A stretch of DNA of 5,232 bases from an uncultured Candidatus Saccharibacteria bacterium (lineage in GTDB: Bacteria > Patescibacteriota > Saccharimonadia > Saccharimonadales > Saccharimonadaceae). Below the pieces are notes generated by a model. The model saw only the letters and a program-made list of their open reading frames with translations. It was not told the origin of the DNA and ran no database searches. Made by a program: the position numbers and the translations under genes. Below are positions 1-5,232 of this stretch, piece after piece (position 1 is the stretch's first letter; the number at the start of each line of letters is the position of its first letter). Location of the stretch: assembly GCA_947364965.1 (NCBI GenBank), contig CANAUU010000066.1, forward strand, positions 1 to 5,232, written 5' to 3'.

Positions 1-2
1 AG

Positions 3-638
3 CTCGAGAAATATAAATGTAAGTGGTGGAAATCTTGGTGCACCGAGAAGAAATGTGCGAAACGGGGGCTCGAAACGGGCGATCTCGGTCCAGGTTCGTA
101 TGGCGCAGCCTTCCATGATTTTCCGACGGCAGATGGAGGGGCTTTCAATCAGTTCGCAGAAATTTTGAAGCAGATGAAAGAACGACCAGAGCTAAAGACG
201 CATTTTATCTCGCCGTGGATTCCGCAATACACGATTCGCAATAGCGATTGCCAGCAAAAAGTTGTGGTTTGTCCGTGCCACGGATGGATGCATTTCCGGA
301 TTTTGGGCGGCAAGCTGAATCTTGTGATGTTCCAAAGGAGTTGTGATATTTTGATTGGCTGCCCTAGCAATTGGGTACAATACTCGGCGCTGCTACTCGC
401 GGTGGCGGATGTGCTGGATTTGGTGCCGGGCGAGTTTGTACATATGATTTCCGATGCACATATTTACGAAAATCAATTACCGTTTATCGACGAGATTTTG
501 GCGCGACCGAGTCATGCTTTTCCAACCTTAAAGATTGCAAACCGACACGATAGTTTGTTCGATTATCAGCCGGATGATTTCGAGCTAACTGACTATGAGC
601 CAGAGCCATCGATCAAAGGAATACCGGTTGCGATTTAA
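3..638 (+). CDS. thyA: Thymidylate synthase, 5'-truncated by the window edge
   Basis: Makes dTMP from dUMP using methylene-tetrahydrofolate, in the cytoplasm. The frame is open from base 3, so the start codon lies off the left edge; 211 residues are visible of a family normally about 260-300. Seen in order (numbered from base 3): GDLGPGSYG at 26-34, the place of the usual GDLGPVYG; the catalytic cysteine in CPCHGW (Cys92, codon 276-278); QRSCD at 111-115, whose Arg binds the dUMP phosphate; PSN at 121-123, whose Asn favours dUMP over dCMP; FVHMISDAHIY at 145-155 with the His and Tyr that hold the deoxyribose; and a KGIPVAI C-terminus. The form differs from E. coli ThyA (GPGSYG for GPVYG, SDAHIYENQ for GDTHLYSNH) but all key residues visible are kept, so it should be active. 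A TTG at 165 is internal and is not the start. It is followed 24 nt later by a dCMP deaminase-like gene, which would supply its substrate. Confidence 0.95.
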   Translation, partial: LEKYKCKWWKSWCTEKKCAKRGLETGDLGPGSYGAAFHDFPTADGGAFNQFAEILKQMKERPELKTHFISPWIPQYTIRNSDCQQKVVVCPCHGWMHFRILGGKLNLVMFQRSCDILIGCPSNWVQYSALLLAVADVLDLVPGEFVHMISDAHIYENQLPFIDEILARPSHAFPTLKIANRHDSLFDYQPDDFELTDYEPEPSIKGIPVAI

Positions 639-662
639 CACTGGCGGAGATAGGAGTTTGAG

Positions 663-1622
663 ATGCTTGATTCGAAGTTTTTGGAAAATGTGAGTGTAGC
701 GAGAAAAGCAGGGAAATCGATTGGACTAGTCCAGGGGTCGTGGGATTTATTCCACCTCGGACATTTGCGTTATATCTTGAAGGCGCGAGCGCTGTGTGAT
801 TTTTTGATTATCGCGATGGATAGTGATGAAAAAATTCGCAAGCGCAAGGGGCCGACACGTCCAGTGATCCCGGAGGGGGAGAGGTATGAATTTATAACCT
901 TGCTCGGGATTGCGGATGAGGTGGTTATTAAAGCAGTAGACGAACCGAAGTGGCACTTGATTAAGACTGTGAAGCCAGATGTCTTGATTGCGATTAAAGA
1001 AAATTACACCGACGAGCAAGTTGAGAAGCTAGAGAAGATTTGTGGGCGTGTGGCGGTTTTGCCGCGGCAGGCAAAGACTTCAACTTCGGATAAAATTCGT
1101 CAGATTACTATCGCAAGCCGAATGAAGAAAGTAGAAGGAGTTGAAGAAAAGGTCGCAAAGGCCGCGGCTGGTATGAAGAAGCGCATTCATTATTCGAAAG
1201 AAATGCCGGAACCGGTTCCTGGTTTGTTAAAAGAATTACGGAAGTCGACGGACGATGTTTGCCCGACAGCAGCGGCGTGTTTTTGGCATGGGCAGTGGGT
1301 TTATGCAACAAACCAAATTGATTTCACGATCCCAGAATATGATATCCAGAACCGGACGGAGTTGTTTTATGCGATGGTTGAGCACGCAGAGATGAACTTA
1401 CTGAAGAAATTAGGCAAGGCGAAAACCGTGGACACGCCGATTTATATTACGTTGTTCCCTTGCGACAAGTGCATGAAGGTCCTGGCGGATAAGGGCGTGA
1501 AAGAGATATATTATCTTGAAGATCACCCGGATCGAAATTGGAGTAAACGTTCGCATATTTTGGCCGAGAAAAAAGGAATAAAAACTGTTTGTTTGGTGGA
1601 GAATGAAAATGAGCGAGAATAA
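663..1622 (+). CDS. Fusion protein: HxGH nucleotidyltransferase domain + dCMP/cytidine deaminase-like domain
   Basis: A 319-residue two-domain protein. Residues about 18-150 form a cytidylyltransferase-like fold: GSWDLFHLGH (25-34) carries the HxGH nucleotide-binding motif, SDEKIRKRKGPTRPVIP (54-70) resembles the adenylyltransferase half of HldE/RfaE, and TSTSDKI (139-145) fits the late STT..I-type motif. Residues 150-185 are a lysine- and glutamate-rich linker. Residues about 186-319 are a zinc deaminase: HAEMN (241-245) gives the His ligand and proton-shuttling Glu243, and PCDKC (266-270) the two Cys ligands. The deaminase half is most like deoxycytidylate deaminase (dCMP -> dUMP), which fits the adjacent thyA; that substrate is inferred. 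The substrate of the transferase half is unknown: heptose-phosphate, glycerol-phosphate and FMN enzymes share this fold. Start: ATG 663 has AGGAG at 652-656, 6 nt upstream. The stop overlaps the next gene, so the three genes look co-transcribed. Confidence 0.9.
   Translation: MLDSKFLENVSVARKAGKSIGLVQGSWDLFHLGHLRYILKARALCDFLIIAMDSDEKIRKRKGPTRPVIPEGERYEFITLLGIADEVVIKAVDEPKWHLIKTVKPDVLIAIKENYTDEQVEKLEKICGRVAVLPRQAKTSTSDKIRQITIASRMKKVEGVEEKVAKAAAGMKKRIHYSKEMPEPVPGLLKELRKSTDDVCPTAAACFWHGQWVYATNQIDFTIPEYDIQNRTELFYAMVEHAEMNLLKKLGKAKTVDTPIYITLFPCDKCMKVLADKGVKEIYYLEDHPDRNWSKRSHILAEKKGIKTVCLVENENERE
1598..1601 (+). promoter_or_regulatory. Ribosome binding site deciding the HIT gene start
   Basis: GGAG lies 7 nt before ATG 1609 but only 1 nt before the in-frame ATG at 1603. 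Normal Shine-Dalgarno spacing therefore favours 1609 as the start. The site is inside the 3' end of the upstream coding region. Confidence 0.6.
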
Positions 1623-2148
1623 TTTGGACAACGGAGTAGTTAATGCGGGTTTGGGTGCTGTGTCCAGTGAGAGCGCTCAGTCTGAGGCGCGTGGCTGGGA
1701 TAAATATAAATATATTTATCCGCCGAATGCGCGGGGACAAGAACAACTCGACATCATGCTTCGGATGGAGGCAAGCGACCGCGATCCGATGGCGCCAGAG
1801 TATATTGAACAAGAGATCTTGTTTATGACGAAATACTGGCACGTTTCGCGAAATCGTTTCCCCTACGAGGGCGCGGAGCAGCAGTTTTTGATTGTAGCAA
1901 TGGGGCCAGTTTATAAAATCGAAGATATGTTGCCAGAAATGTGGGGGGATTTGCGAGAGATTTGGCTTCGACTAATGAATGAGTACCAGATGACTGGCGG
2001 AGCGTTCTGTATGCGGTTTGGCGATCCGGCACGTTCGGGGGCGTCTCTGACGCGTTTACACGCGCACATAATAATGCCAGCTGAAGGAGAAAAAGTGCGA
2101 CCGACAATTGGCGGTAGAAAAGCACTGAAACCGGAGTTGCATTTGTAG
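1609..2148 (+). CDS. HIT-family protein (histidine triad nucleotide hydrolase/transferase-like)
   Basis: A 179-residue cytoplasmic protein with a poorly conserved, Ser/Ala-rich first 30 residues. The HIT-like core starts near FPYEG (about 84-88): FLIVAMGPVYKIEDM, then an aligned helix, then MRFGDPARSGASL and the motif RLHAHII (149-155). The HIT motif is H-x-H-x-H-x-x; here the first His is Arg149, while the central His151 (the usual nucleophile that takes the nucleotidyl group) and His153 are kept, so catalysis is plausible. Family members hydrolyse Ap4A, nucleoside phosphoramidates or act as nucleotidyl transferases; the substrate here cannot be told. The start at 1609 is chosen over 1603 on Shine-Dalgarno spacing. 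It overlaps the fusion gene by 14 nt, implying translational coupling and a shared transcript with thyA. It ends with TAG, 34 nt from the convergent yebC. Confidence 0.82.
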   Translation: MSENNLDNGVVNAGLGAVSSESAQSEARGWDKYKYIYPPNARGQEQLDIMLRMEASDRDPMAPEYIEQEILFMTKYWHVSRNRFPYEGAEQQFLIVAMGPVYKIEDMLPEMWGDLREIWLRLMNEYQMTGGAFCMRFGDPARSGASLTRLHAHIIMPAEGEKVRPTIGGRKALKPELHL

Positions 2149-2182
2149 TCTAAAACTATCGACTTTGACAGGACCTTGACAG

Positions 2183-2884
2183 CTATTCAGCGTTCGTATG
2201 GACAGCGGTGACATCGTCAAGATCATCGAGAGCGTCGAGAAGCTTCTCAAATTTCTCCTCATCAGCAGCGTCAATCGCAACGGTCGTGGTTGGGATGTAT
2301 TTAAGTTCGGCGTCGGTGACGGTAAGCCCGGCGTCAATTAGCGCGGAGCGGACTTTCATGAGGTCGCTTGGGGCAGTCAGGATTTCAAGACCATCGTCGG
2401 TTTCGTCGACGTCTTCGGCGCCAGCATCAAGCACAGCCATCATGGCTTCTTCGCCTTTTTCTGAAGTTATAATCCAACCCTTGCGGGCGAACTGGAACAT
2501 GACTGAGCCTGGGTCAGCCATACGACCACCGTTTTTCGACAGAGTATTGCGAACCTCTGGCATAGTGCGATTTTTGTTATCCGTAGCAACTTCGATAATA
2601 ATACCGACACCGCTAGGTCCGTAGCCTTCGTAGACTTCTTCAATAAGGGCAGCAGCGCTTTTGTCGGCGACACGAGCAATGGCCCGTTCGATATTAACTT
2701 TCGGCATATTGGCTTGGCGGGCTTTTTCAAGCATCATAGCGAGCGATGGGTTCATGCTAGGGTCGGTGCCAGAGCGCGCAGCAATAGCGATTTGATTGGC
2801 GATTTTCGTGAAAAGCGCACCGCGCTTGGCGTCGACGACGGCTTTTTGGCGTTTAGTGGTGGCCCATTTACTGTGTCCGGACAT
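2183..2884 (-). CDS. yebC: YebC/PmpR (TACO1) family protein
   Basis: A complete 233-residue member of a family normally about 240 long. The start MSGHSKWATTKRQK matches the family N-terminus (usually MAGHSKW..IKHKK). The central signature YEGYGPSGVGIIIEVATDNKNRT spans residues 85-107, followed by NGGRMADPGSVMFQF at 118-132. The C-terminal domain is acidic and ends in the typical LDDVTAVHTN. Family members were long annotated as DNA-binding transcriptional regulators; more recent work on YebC and its mitochondrial counterpart TACO1 points to a translation role at proline-rich stalls. Both are family knowledge, not shown here. The ATG at 2882-2884 has a GGGAAGGA Shine-Dalgarno at 2889-2896. The tRNA-Leu gene ends 46 nt upstream with no hairpin between, so one transcript may carry both. 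It converges with the HIT gene. Confidence 0.95.
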   Translation of the reverse strand: MSGHSKWATTKRQKAVVDAKRGALFTKIANQIAIAARSGTDPSMNPSLAMMLEKARQANMPKVNIERAIARVADKSAAALIEEVYEGYGPSGVGIIIEVATDNKNRTMPEVRNTLSKNGGRMADPGSVMFQFARKGWIITSEKGEEAMMAVLDAGAEDVDETDDGLEILTAPSDLMKVRSALIDAGLTVTDAELKYIPTTTVAIDAADEEKFEKLLDALDDLDDVTAVHTNAE

Positions 2885-2930
2885 ATTTTCCTTCCCTGCT
2901 TTAATAATTATGATGATTGTGTGCGAAATA

Positions 2931-3017
2931 TGGTGCCCGAGACAGGGGTTGAACCTGCACCTGATTGCTCAGACTAGCACCTGAAGCTAGCGCGTCTGCC
3001 AATTCCGCCACTCGGGC
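2931..3017 (-). tRNA. tRNA-Leu, anticodon CAG
   Basis: An 87-nt class II tRNA read on the minus strand. The acceptor stem GCCCGAG (3017-3011) pairs with CTCGGGC. The D region reads TGGCGGAATTGGCAGACGC. The anticodon stem-loop is CTAGC-TTCAGGT-GCTAG with CAG at positions 34-36. A long variable arm (CTGA-GCAA-TCAG) marks it as Leu type. The T arm is GCAGG-TTCAACC-CCTGT with one G-U pair. The discriminator is A, and the CCA end is encoded (2931-2933). It reads the CUG codon. It lies between ftsH and yebC on the same strand, with its own likely promoter upstream. Confidence 0.97.
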
Positions 3018-3093
3018 TTATTAAAAGTCGACGACTTGTCTTTTGTGAGATATTCCTGTATCCTAGCGACGATGAGCCGACCTGGGCTTATTA
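3014..3093. repeat. 10-bp direct repeat: tRNA 5' edge and promoter region
   Basis: The plus-strand sequence GGGCTTATTA occurs exactly at 3014-3023 and 3084-3093, 70 bp apart. On the minus strand it reads TAATAAGCCC: the inner copy covers the tRNA-Leu 5' boundary and the outer copy overlaps the -10 box. The identity does not extend on either side. It may be a trace of a local duplication or simply chance. Confidence 0.45.
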
Positions 3094-3098
3094 TAGCA
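3090..3098 (-). promoter_or_regulatory. Extended -10 promoter for tRNA-Leu (and possibly yebC)
   Basis: The minus strand reads TGCTATAAT, a consensus TATAAT -10 box (3090-3095) preceded by the TGn extension. No good -35 is seen: the hexamer at 17-bp spacing is TACCAT, inside the ftsH terminator loop. An extended -10 can work without a -35. Transcription would start near 3083, giving a leader of about 65 nt before the tRNA, to be removed by RNase P. A second near-palindrome (AAGTCG-A-CGACTT, 3025-3037) lies in this leader. Confidence 0.6.
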
Positions 3099-3129
3099 CA
3101 AAATACCCCTGTATGGTAGGGGTATTTTG
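3099..3129 (-). terminator. Hairpin terminator of ftsH
   Basis: An 11-bp perfect stem (3099-3109 with 3119-3129, arms AAAATACCCC / GGGGTATTTT plus a C-G pair), extendable by one T-A pair, surrounds a 7-9 nt loop. It begins 47 nt past the ftsH stop. The GC core is followed by a TATTTT run rather than a long U tract, so it may be moderate in strength. The A/T flanks are symmetrical, so it could act in both directions. It separates ftsH from the tRNA-yebC unit. Confidence 0.75.
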
Positions 3130-3176
3130 AGGCTGATTGGCCCTAGGCGGTTATTATCATTACGGCGTGCCGAGAT

Positions 3177-5081
3177 TTAGTGAAGCTTTGCAGAGGCTGG
3201 GAGCTTTGTGTCTTTGAGAAGCGGAGCGAGTTCTTCCTCTTCGAGAGTTTCCTGTTTCAAAAGAGCTTCAGCAAGACGGTCAAGAGCCGGCATATTAGCT
3301 TTCAAAACAGCCTCAGCGCGCACGGCAGCTTCATCGGAAAGGACCTTAACTTCCTGATCGATAAGTTCAGCAGTTTTTTCGGAGTAAGGTTTTCCAGTGG
3401 CGATAGTATAATAGCCAGTTTCGCCCTCCGGGAAGACGAGGTTGCGAGTTTGCTTGCCCATACCTTCTTCGACGACCATTTCTTTACTAAGCTGAGCGAC
3501 GTTCTGAAGGTCGGAAGAAGCACCGGTAGTAATAGCCTCGGGGCCGAAGACAAGCTTCTCGGCAATACGACCACCCATCGCACGAGCAAGGATGTCCTTC
3601 AGCTCATAAATATTCTTATAGCTGCGATCTTCGGGCGGAAGGAACCAAGTGACGCCGCCGGTGCGACCGCGAGGGATAATAGTGACTTTATGAACCGGGT
3701 CGGAATCCGGCAAGACGTGACCAACAATAGCGTGGCCAGCTTCGTGATAAGCAGTGAGTTTACGTTCGTGATCATTCATGACTTTGCTCTTGCGCTCAGG
3801 ACCGATAGCGACGCGTTCGAAGGCCTCGGTCAAATCCTGATTAGTAATCTCTTTATGACCTTCACGAGCAGCGGTGATAGCGGCTTCATTCGCAATGTTG
3901 GCGAGGTCAGCGCCAGAACTACCAGCGGTTTTTGCGGCAAGAGCGTCAAGATTGACGTCTTTCGCAACGGGTTTATTCTTGAAATGAACGTTCAAAATTT
4001 CGAGGCGATCTTTGCGTTCCGGCAGAGTGACGTTGATGTGGCGATCGAAACGACCCGGACGGAGAAGAGCTTTATCAAGCATATCGACGCGGTTAGTGGC
4101 AGCAATAACAATTACGCCGGAGTCGTTGTCGAAACCATCCATCTCGACGAGGATTTGGTTTAAGGTCTGTTCGTCTTCGCGACCGGCGCCACCGCGAGCA
4201 TCGCGCTTATGCGCAACGGCGTCGATTTCATCGATGAAGATAATCGATGGAGCGTTCTTTTTAGCCTTTGCGAAAAGGTCACGGACACGAGAAGCGCCAA
4301 CACCAACGAACATTTCGGCAAATTCGGAACCGGAAATGCTGAAGAATGGGACCGCGGCTTCACCGGCGACAGCGCGAGCCATGAGAGTTTTACCGGTGCC
4401 TGGTTCTCCGGCGAGCAAAACGCCGCGAGGGATTTTAGCGCCTAGCTTTTCATATTTCTTCGGCTCTTTTAGGAAATCAACAACCTCTTCGAGGTCTTGT
4501 TTGGCGGCTTCGTTCCCCGCCACATCTTTAAAGAGGACTTTTTTCTTGTCGGGACCATAGAGTTTGGCTTTAGCCTTGCCGAAACCCATGGACTGATTGT
4601 TCATGGATTGGGCTTGACGCATCATGGAGCTGAAGAAAAGGATAATAATGATGACTGGAATGACAATGATCGCAATATCTAAAGCGTAGTCCCAAAAGCT
4701 GGAAACTTCTTTATACTCAATAACTGGGTATTTAGATTGGCACTCGGTTAGTTCGTCGCCGTTTTTGCCAGCACAATGGTCGATAAGGCCTTGTTCATAG
4801 AGCGTGCCAGAAGAATCCTTGCGAGAGGTTTGAGAATAACGATCTTCGCCCTTCTTGGTGATTTTGAGAGTGCTACCTTCGAGAGTAATCTTCGCAATAT
4901 CGCCATTCTCGTCATTCGCGCGAGCAATAACGTTAGAGAGCGGAACTTCTTCGATAGTTTGCGATGGAGTTAGCAAAGTGGCAAGCATACCACAAAACAA
5001 GACAAGCAAAAAAATGAATGAAAACCAGCGTAGGATATTGCTTCCCTTTTGCTGTGGCTTCTTTTTGGTGGCTTGTGGCAC
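3177..5081 (-). CDS. ftsH: ATP-dependent zinc metalloprotease FtsH
   Basis: A complete 634-residue membrane-anchored AAA+ protease (E. coli about 644), which as a hexamer extracts and degrades membrane and regulatory proteins. Order: basic N-terminus; membrane helix about 19-37; extracytoplasmic domain about 38-130; second membrane helix about 132-150; AAA+ module with Walker A GEPGTGKT (225-232), pore loop MFVG (257-260), Walker B IIFIDEID (280-287) and second region of homology ATNRVDML...RPGRF with arginine fingers Arg341 and Arg344; then the peptidase domain with HEAGH (446-450) and third zinc ligand Asp524 in GASSD. All catalytic residues are present. The start is GTG (5079-5081), set by a perfect AAGGAGGT at 5086-5093; no in-frame ATG is near. 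The extracytoplasmic domain has a cysteine pair (103 and 114). A short spacing to an upstream reading frame suggests an operon. Confidence 0.98.
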   Translation of the reverse strand: MPQATKKKPQQKGSNILRWFSFIFLLVLFCGMLATLLTPSQTIEEVPLSNVIARANDENGDIAKITLEGSTLKITKKGEDRYSQTSRKDSSGTLYEQGLIDHCAGKNGDELTECQSKYPVIEYKEVSSFWDYALDIAIIVIPVIIIILFFSSMMRQAQSMNNQSMGFGKAKAKLYGPDKKKVLFKDVAGNEAAKQDLEEVVDFLKEPKKYEKLGAKIPRGVLLAGEPGTGKTLMARAVAGEAAVPFFSISGSEFAEMFVGVGASRVRDLFAKAKKNAPSIIFIDEIDAVAHKRDARGGAGREDEQTLNQILVEMDGFDNDSGVIVIAATNRVDMLDKALLRPGRFDRHINVTLPERKDRLEILNVHFKNKPVAKDVNLDALAAKTAGSSGADLANIANEAAITAAREGHKEITNQDLTEAFERVAIGPERKSKVMNDHERKLTAYHEAGHAIVGHVLPDSDPVHKVTIIPRGRTGGVTWFLPPEDRSYKNIYELKDILARAMGGRIAEKLVFGPEAITTGASSDLQNVAQLSKEMVVEEGMGKQTRNLVFPEGETGYYTIATGKPYSEKTAELIDQEVKVLSDEAAVRAEAVLKANMPALDRLAEALLKQETLEEEELAPLLKDTKLPASAKLH

Positions 5082-5085
5082 GATG

Positions 5086-5093
5086 ACCTCCTT
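5086..5093 (-). promoter_or_regulatory. Consensus Shine-Dalgarno of ftsH
   Basis: AAGGAGGT on the minus strand, 4 nt before the GTG start. It fixes the unusual start codon and sits 1 nt after a TAA that ends the presumed upstream gene. Confidence 0.85.
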
Positions 5094-5094
5094 G

Positions 5095-5185
5095 TTAGCG
5101 TCGAATTATGTCGCCCGCGAATGTTGGGTATATTTCTTCGTTCTTTCGCGGTTGAGTGCCTGGGCATGGCACAAAAACATTTCTG
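5095..5185 (-). CDS. Probable C-terminal tail of an unidentified upstream gene
   Basis: One minus-strand frame is open from the adapter junction (5184) to TAA at 5095-5097, giving 29 residues that end in EEIYPTFAGDIIRR. The stop falls one base before the ftsH Shine-Dalgarno, the classical arrangement of adjacent operon genes. In many bacteria tilS or hpt precedes ftsH, but this short tail does not let me name either. A second minus frame is also open for about 25 codons and stops further upstream, so the frame choice rests mainly on the stop-SD spacing. The rest of the gene is lost at the contig end. Confidence 0.45.
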
Positions 5186-5232
5186 AGATCGGAAGAGCGT
5201 CGTGTAGGGAAAGAGTGTGTCAGTACGTGTAG
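5186..5232 (+). other. Illumina TruSeq adapter, i5 index and P5 start (sequencing artefact)
   Basis: From 5186 the sequence is the reverse complement of the TruSeq P5-side adapter: it begins AGATCGGAAGAGCGTCGTG and runs 33 nt to 5218 without mismatch to the sequence as I remember it. Bases 5219-5226 (GTCAGTAC) occupy the i5 index position and are the reverse complement of GTACTGAC, which I recall as index D508. Bases 5227-5232 (GTGTAG) begin the remaining P5 oligo. The genuine insert therefore ends at 5185. Plus-strand translation gives the well-known contaminant peptide IGRASCRERV. Confidence 0.98.

Noticed and set aside
2165..2182. Two TTGACAG copies 11 bp apart, like -35 boxes
   Set aside because: No -10 box at proper spacing after either copy, and transcription would run antisense into yebC.
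2149..2182. Possible bidirectional terminator between HIT gene and yebC
   Set aside because: The 34-nt convergent gap has no inverted repeat with a GC stem and no T run.
3180..4163. 327-codon open frame on the plus strand antisense to ftsH
   Set aside because: Low-complexity Ser/Phe-rich translation with no recognisable motif, fully inside a perfect FtsH coding region. It is a codon-bias shadow.
4855..5232. Plus-strand open frame running off the right end
   Set aside because: It is antisense to ftsH and its last 15 codons translate adapter sequence.
1..5232. TGA recoded as glycine, as in Gracilibacteria/SR1
   Set aside because: No in-frame TGA in any of the five main genes and glycine is encoded by GGN throughout. 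The absence of TGA stops is too small a sample to mean anything.
1..5232. Mobile element, prophage, CRISPR or defence system
   Set aside because: All genes are housekeeping types; there is no integrase or transposase, no spaced repeats, and no long terminal inverted repeats. The intact tRNA-Leu has no duplicated 3' end that would mark an att site.

Overview
The window (about 5.2 kb, moderate GC) looks like an end piece of a metagenomic contig from a bacterium. My best guess is a Saccharibacteria/TM7-type Patescibacterium. This rests on the YebC wording (start MSGHSKWATTKRQK), the divergent ThyA form, and an adenylyltransferase-dCMP deaminase fusion gene; it is inference, not a database result. 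The standard genetic code fits: all genes read through with no internal TGA, glycine is GGN, and every visible stop is TAA or TAG.

Left part (1-2148, + strand): three closely packed genes. A thymidylate synthase lacking its 5' end (3-638) is followed after 24 nt by a two-domain protein (663-1622). That protein has an HxGH nucleotidyltransferase domain fused to a zinc deaminase of the dCMP deaminase type. A HIT-family nucleotide hydrolase/transferase (1609-2148) overlaps its end by 14 nt. Together the first two could run dCMP -> dUMP -> dTMP; the nucleotidyltransferase half and the HIT protein have no obvious place in that route.

Middle (2183-3129, - strand): yebC converges on the HIT gene across a 34-nt gap. 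Upstream of yebC is a tRNA-Leu(CAG) gene with an encoded CCA end, preceded by a good extended -10 promoter. That promoter directly abuts the hairpin terminator of ftsH.

Right part (3177-5185, - strand): a complete ftsH membrane AAA+ zinc protease with a GTG start and a perfect Shine-Dalgarno. It is preceded by what is probably the last 29 codons of another gene in the same operon. The last 47 bases (5186-5232) are not biological: they are Illumina TruSeq adapter, an 8-base i5 index and the start of the P5 flow-cell sequence.

I see no CRISPR array, insertion sequence, phage gene or defence system. The most interesting biological item is the nucleotidyltransferase-deaminase fusion beside thyA; the most certain unusual item is the adapter at the contig end.
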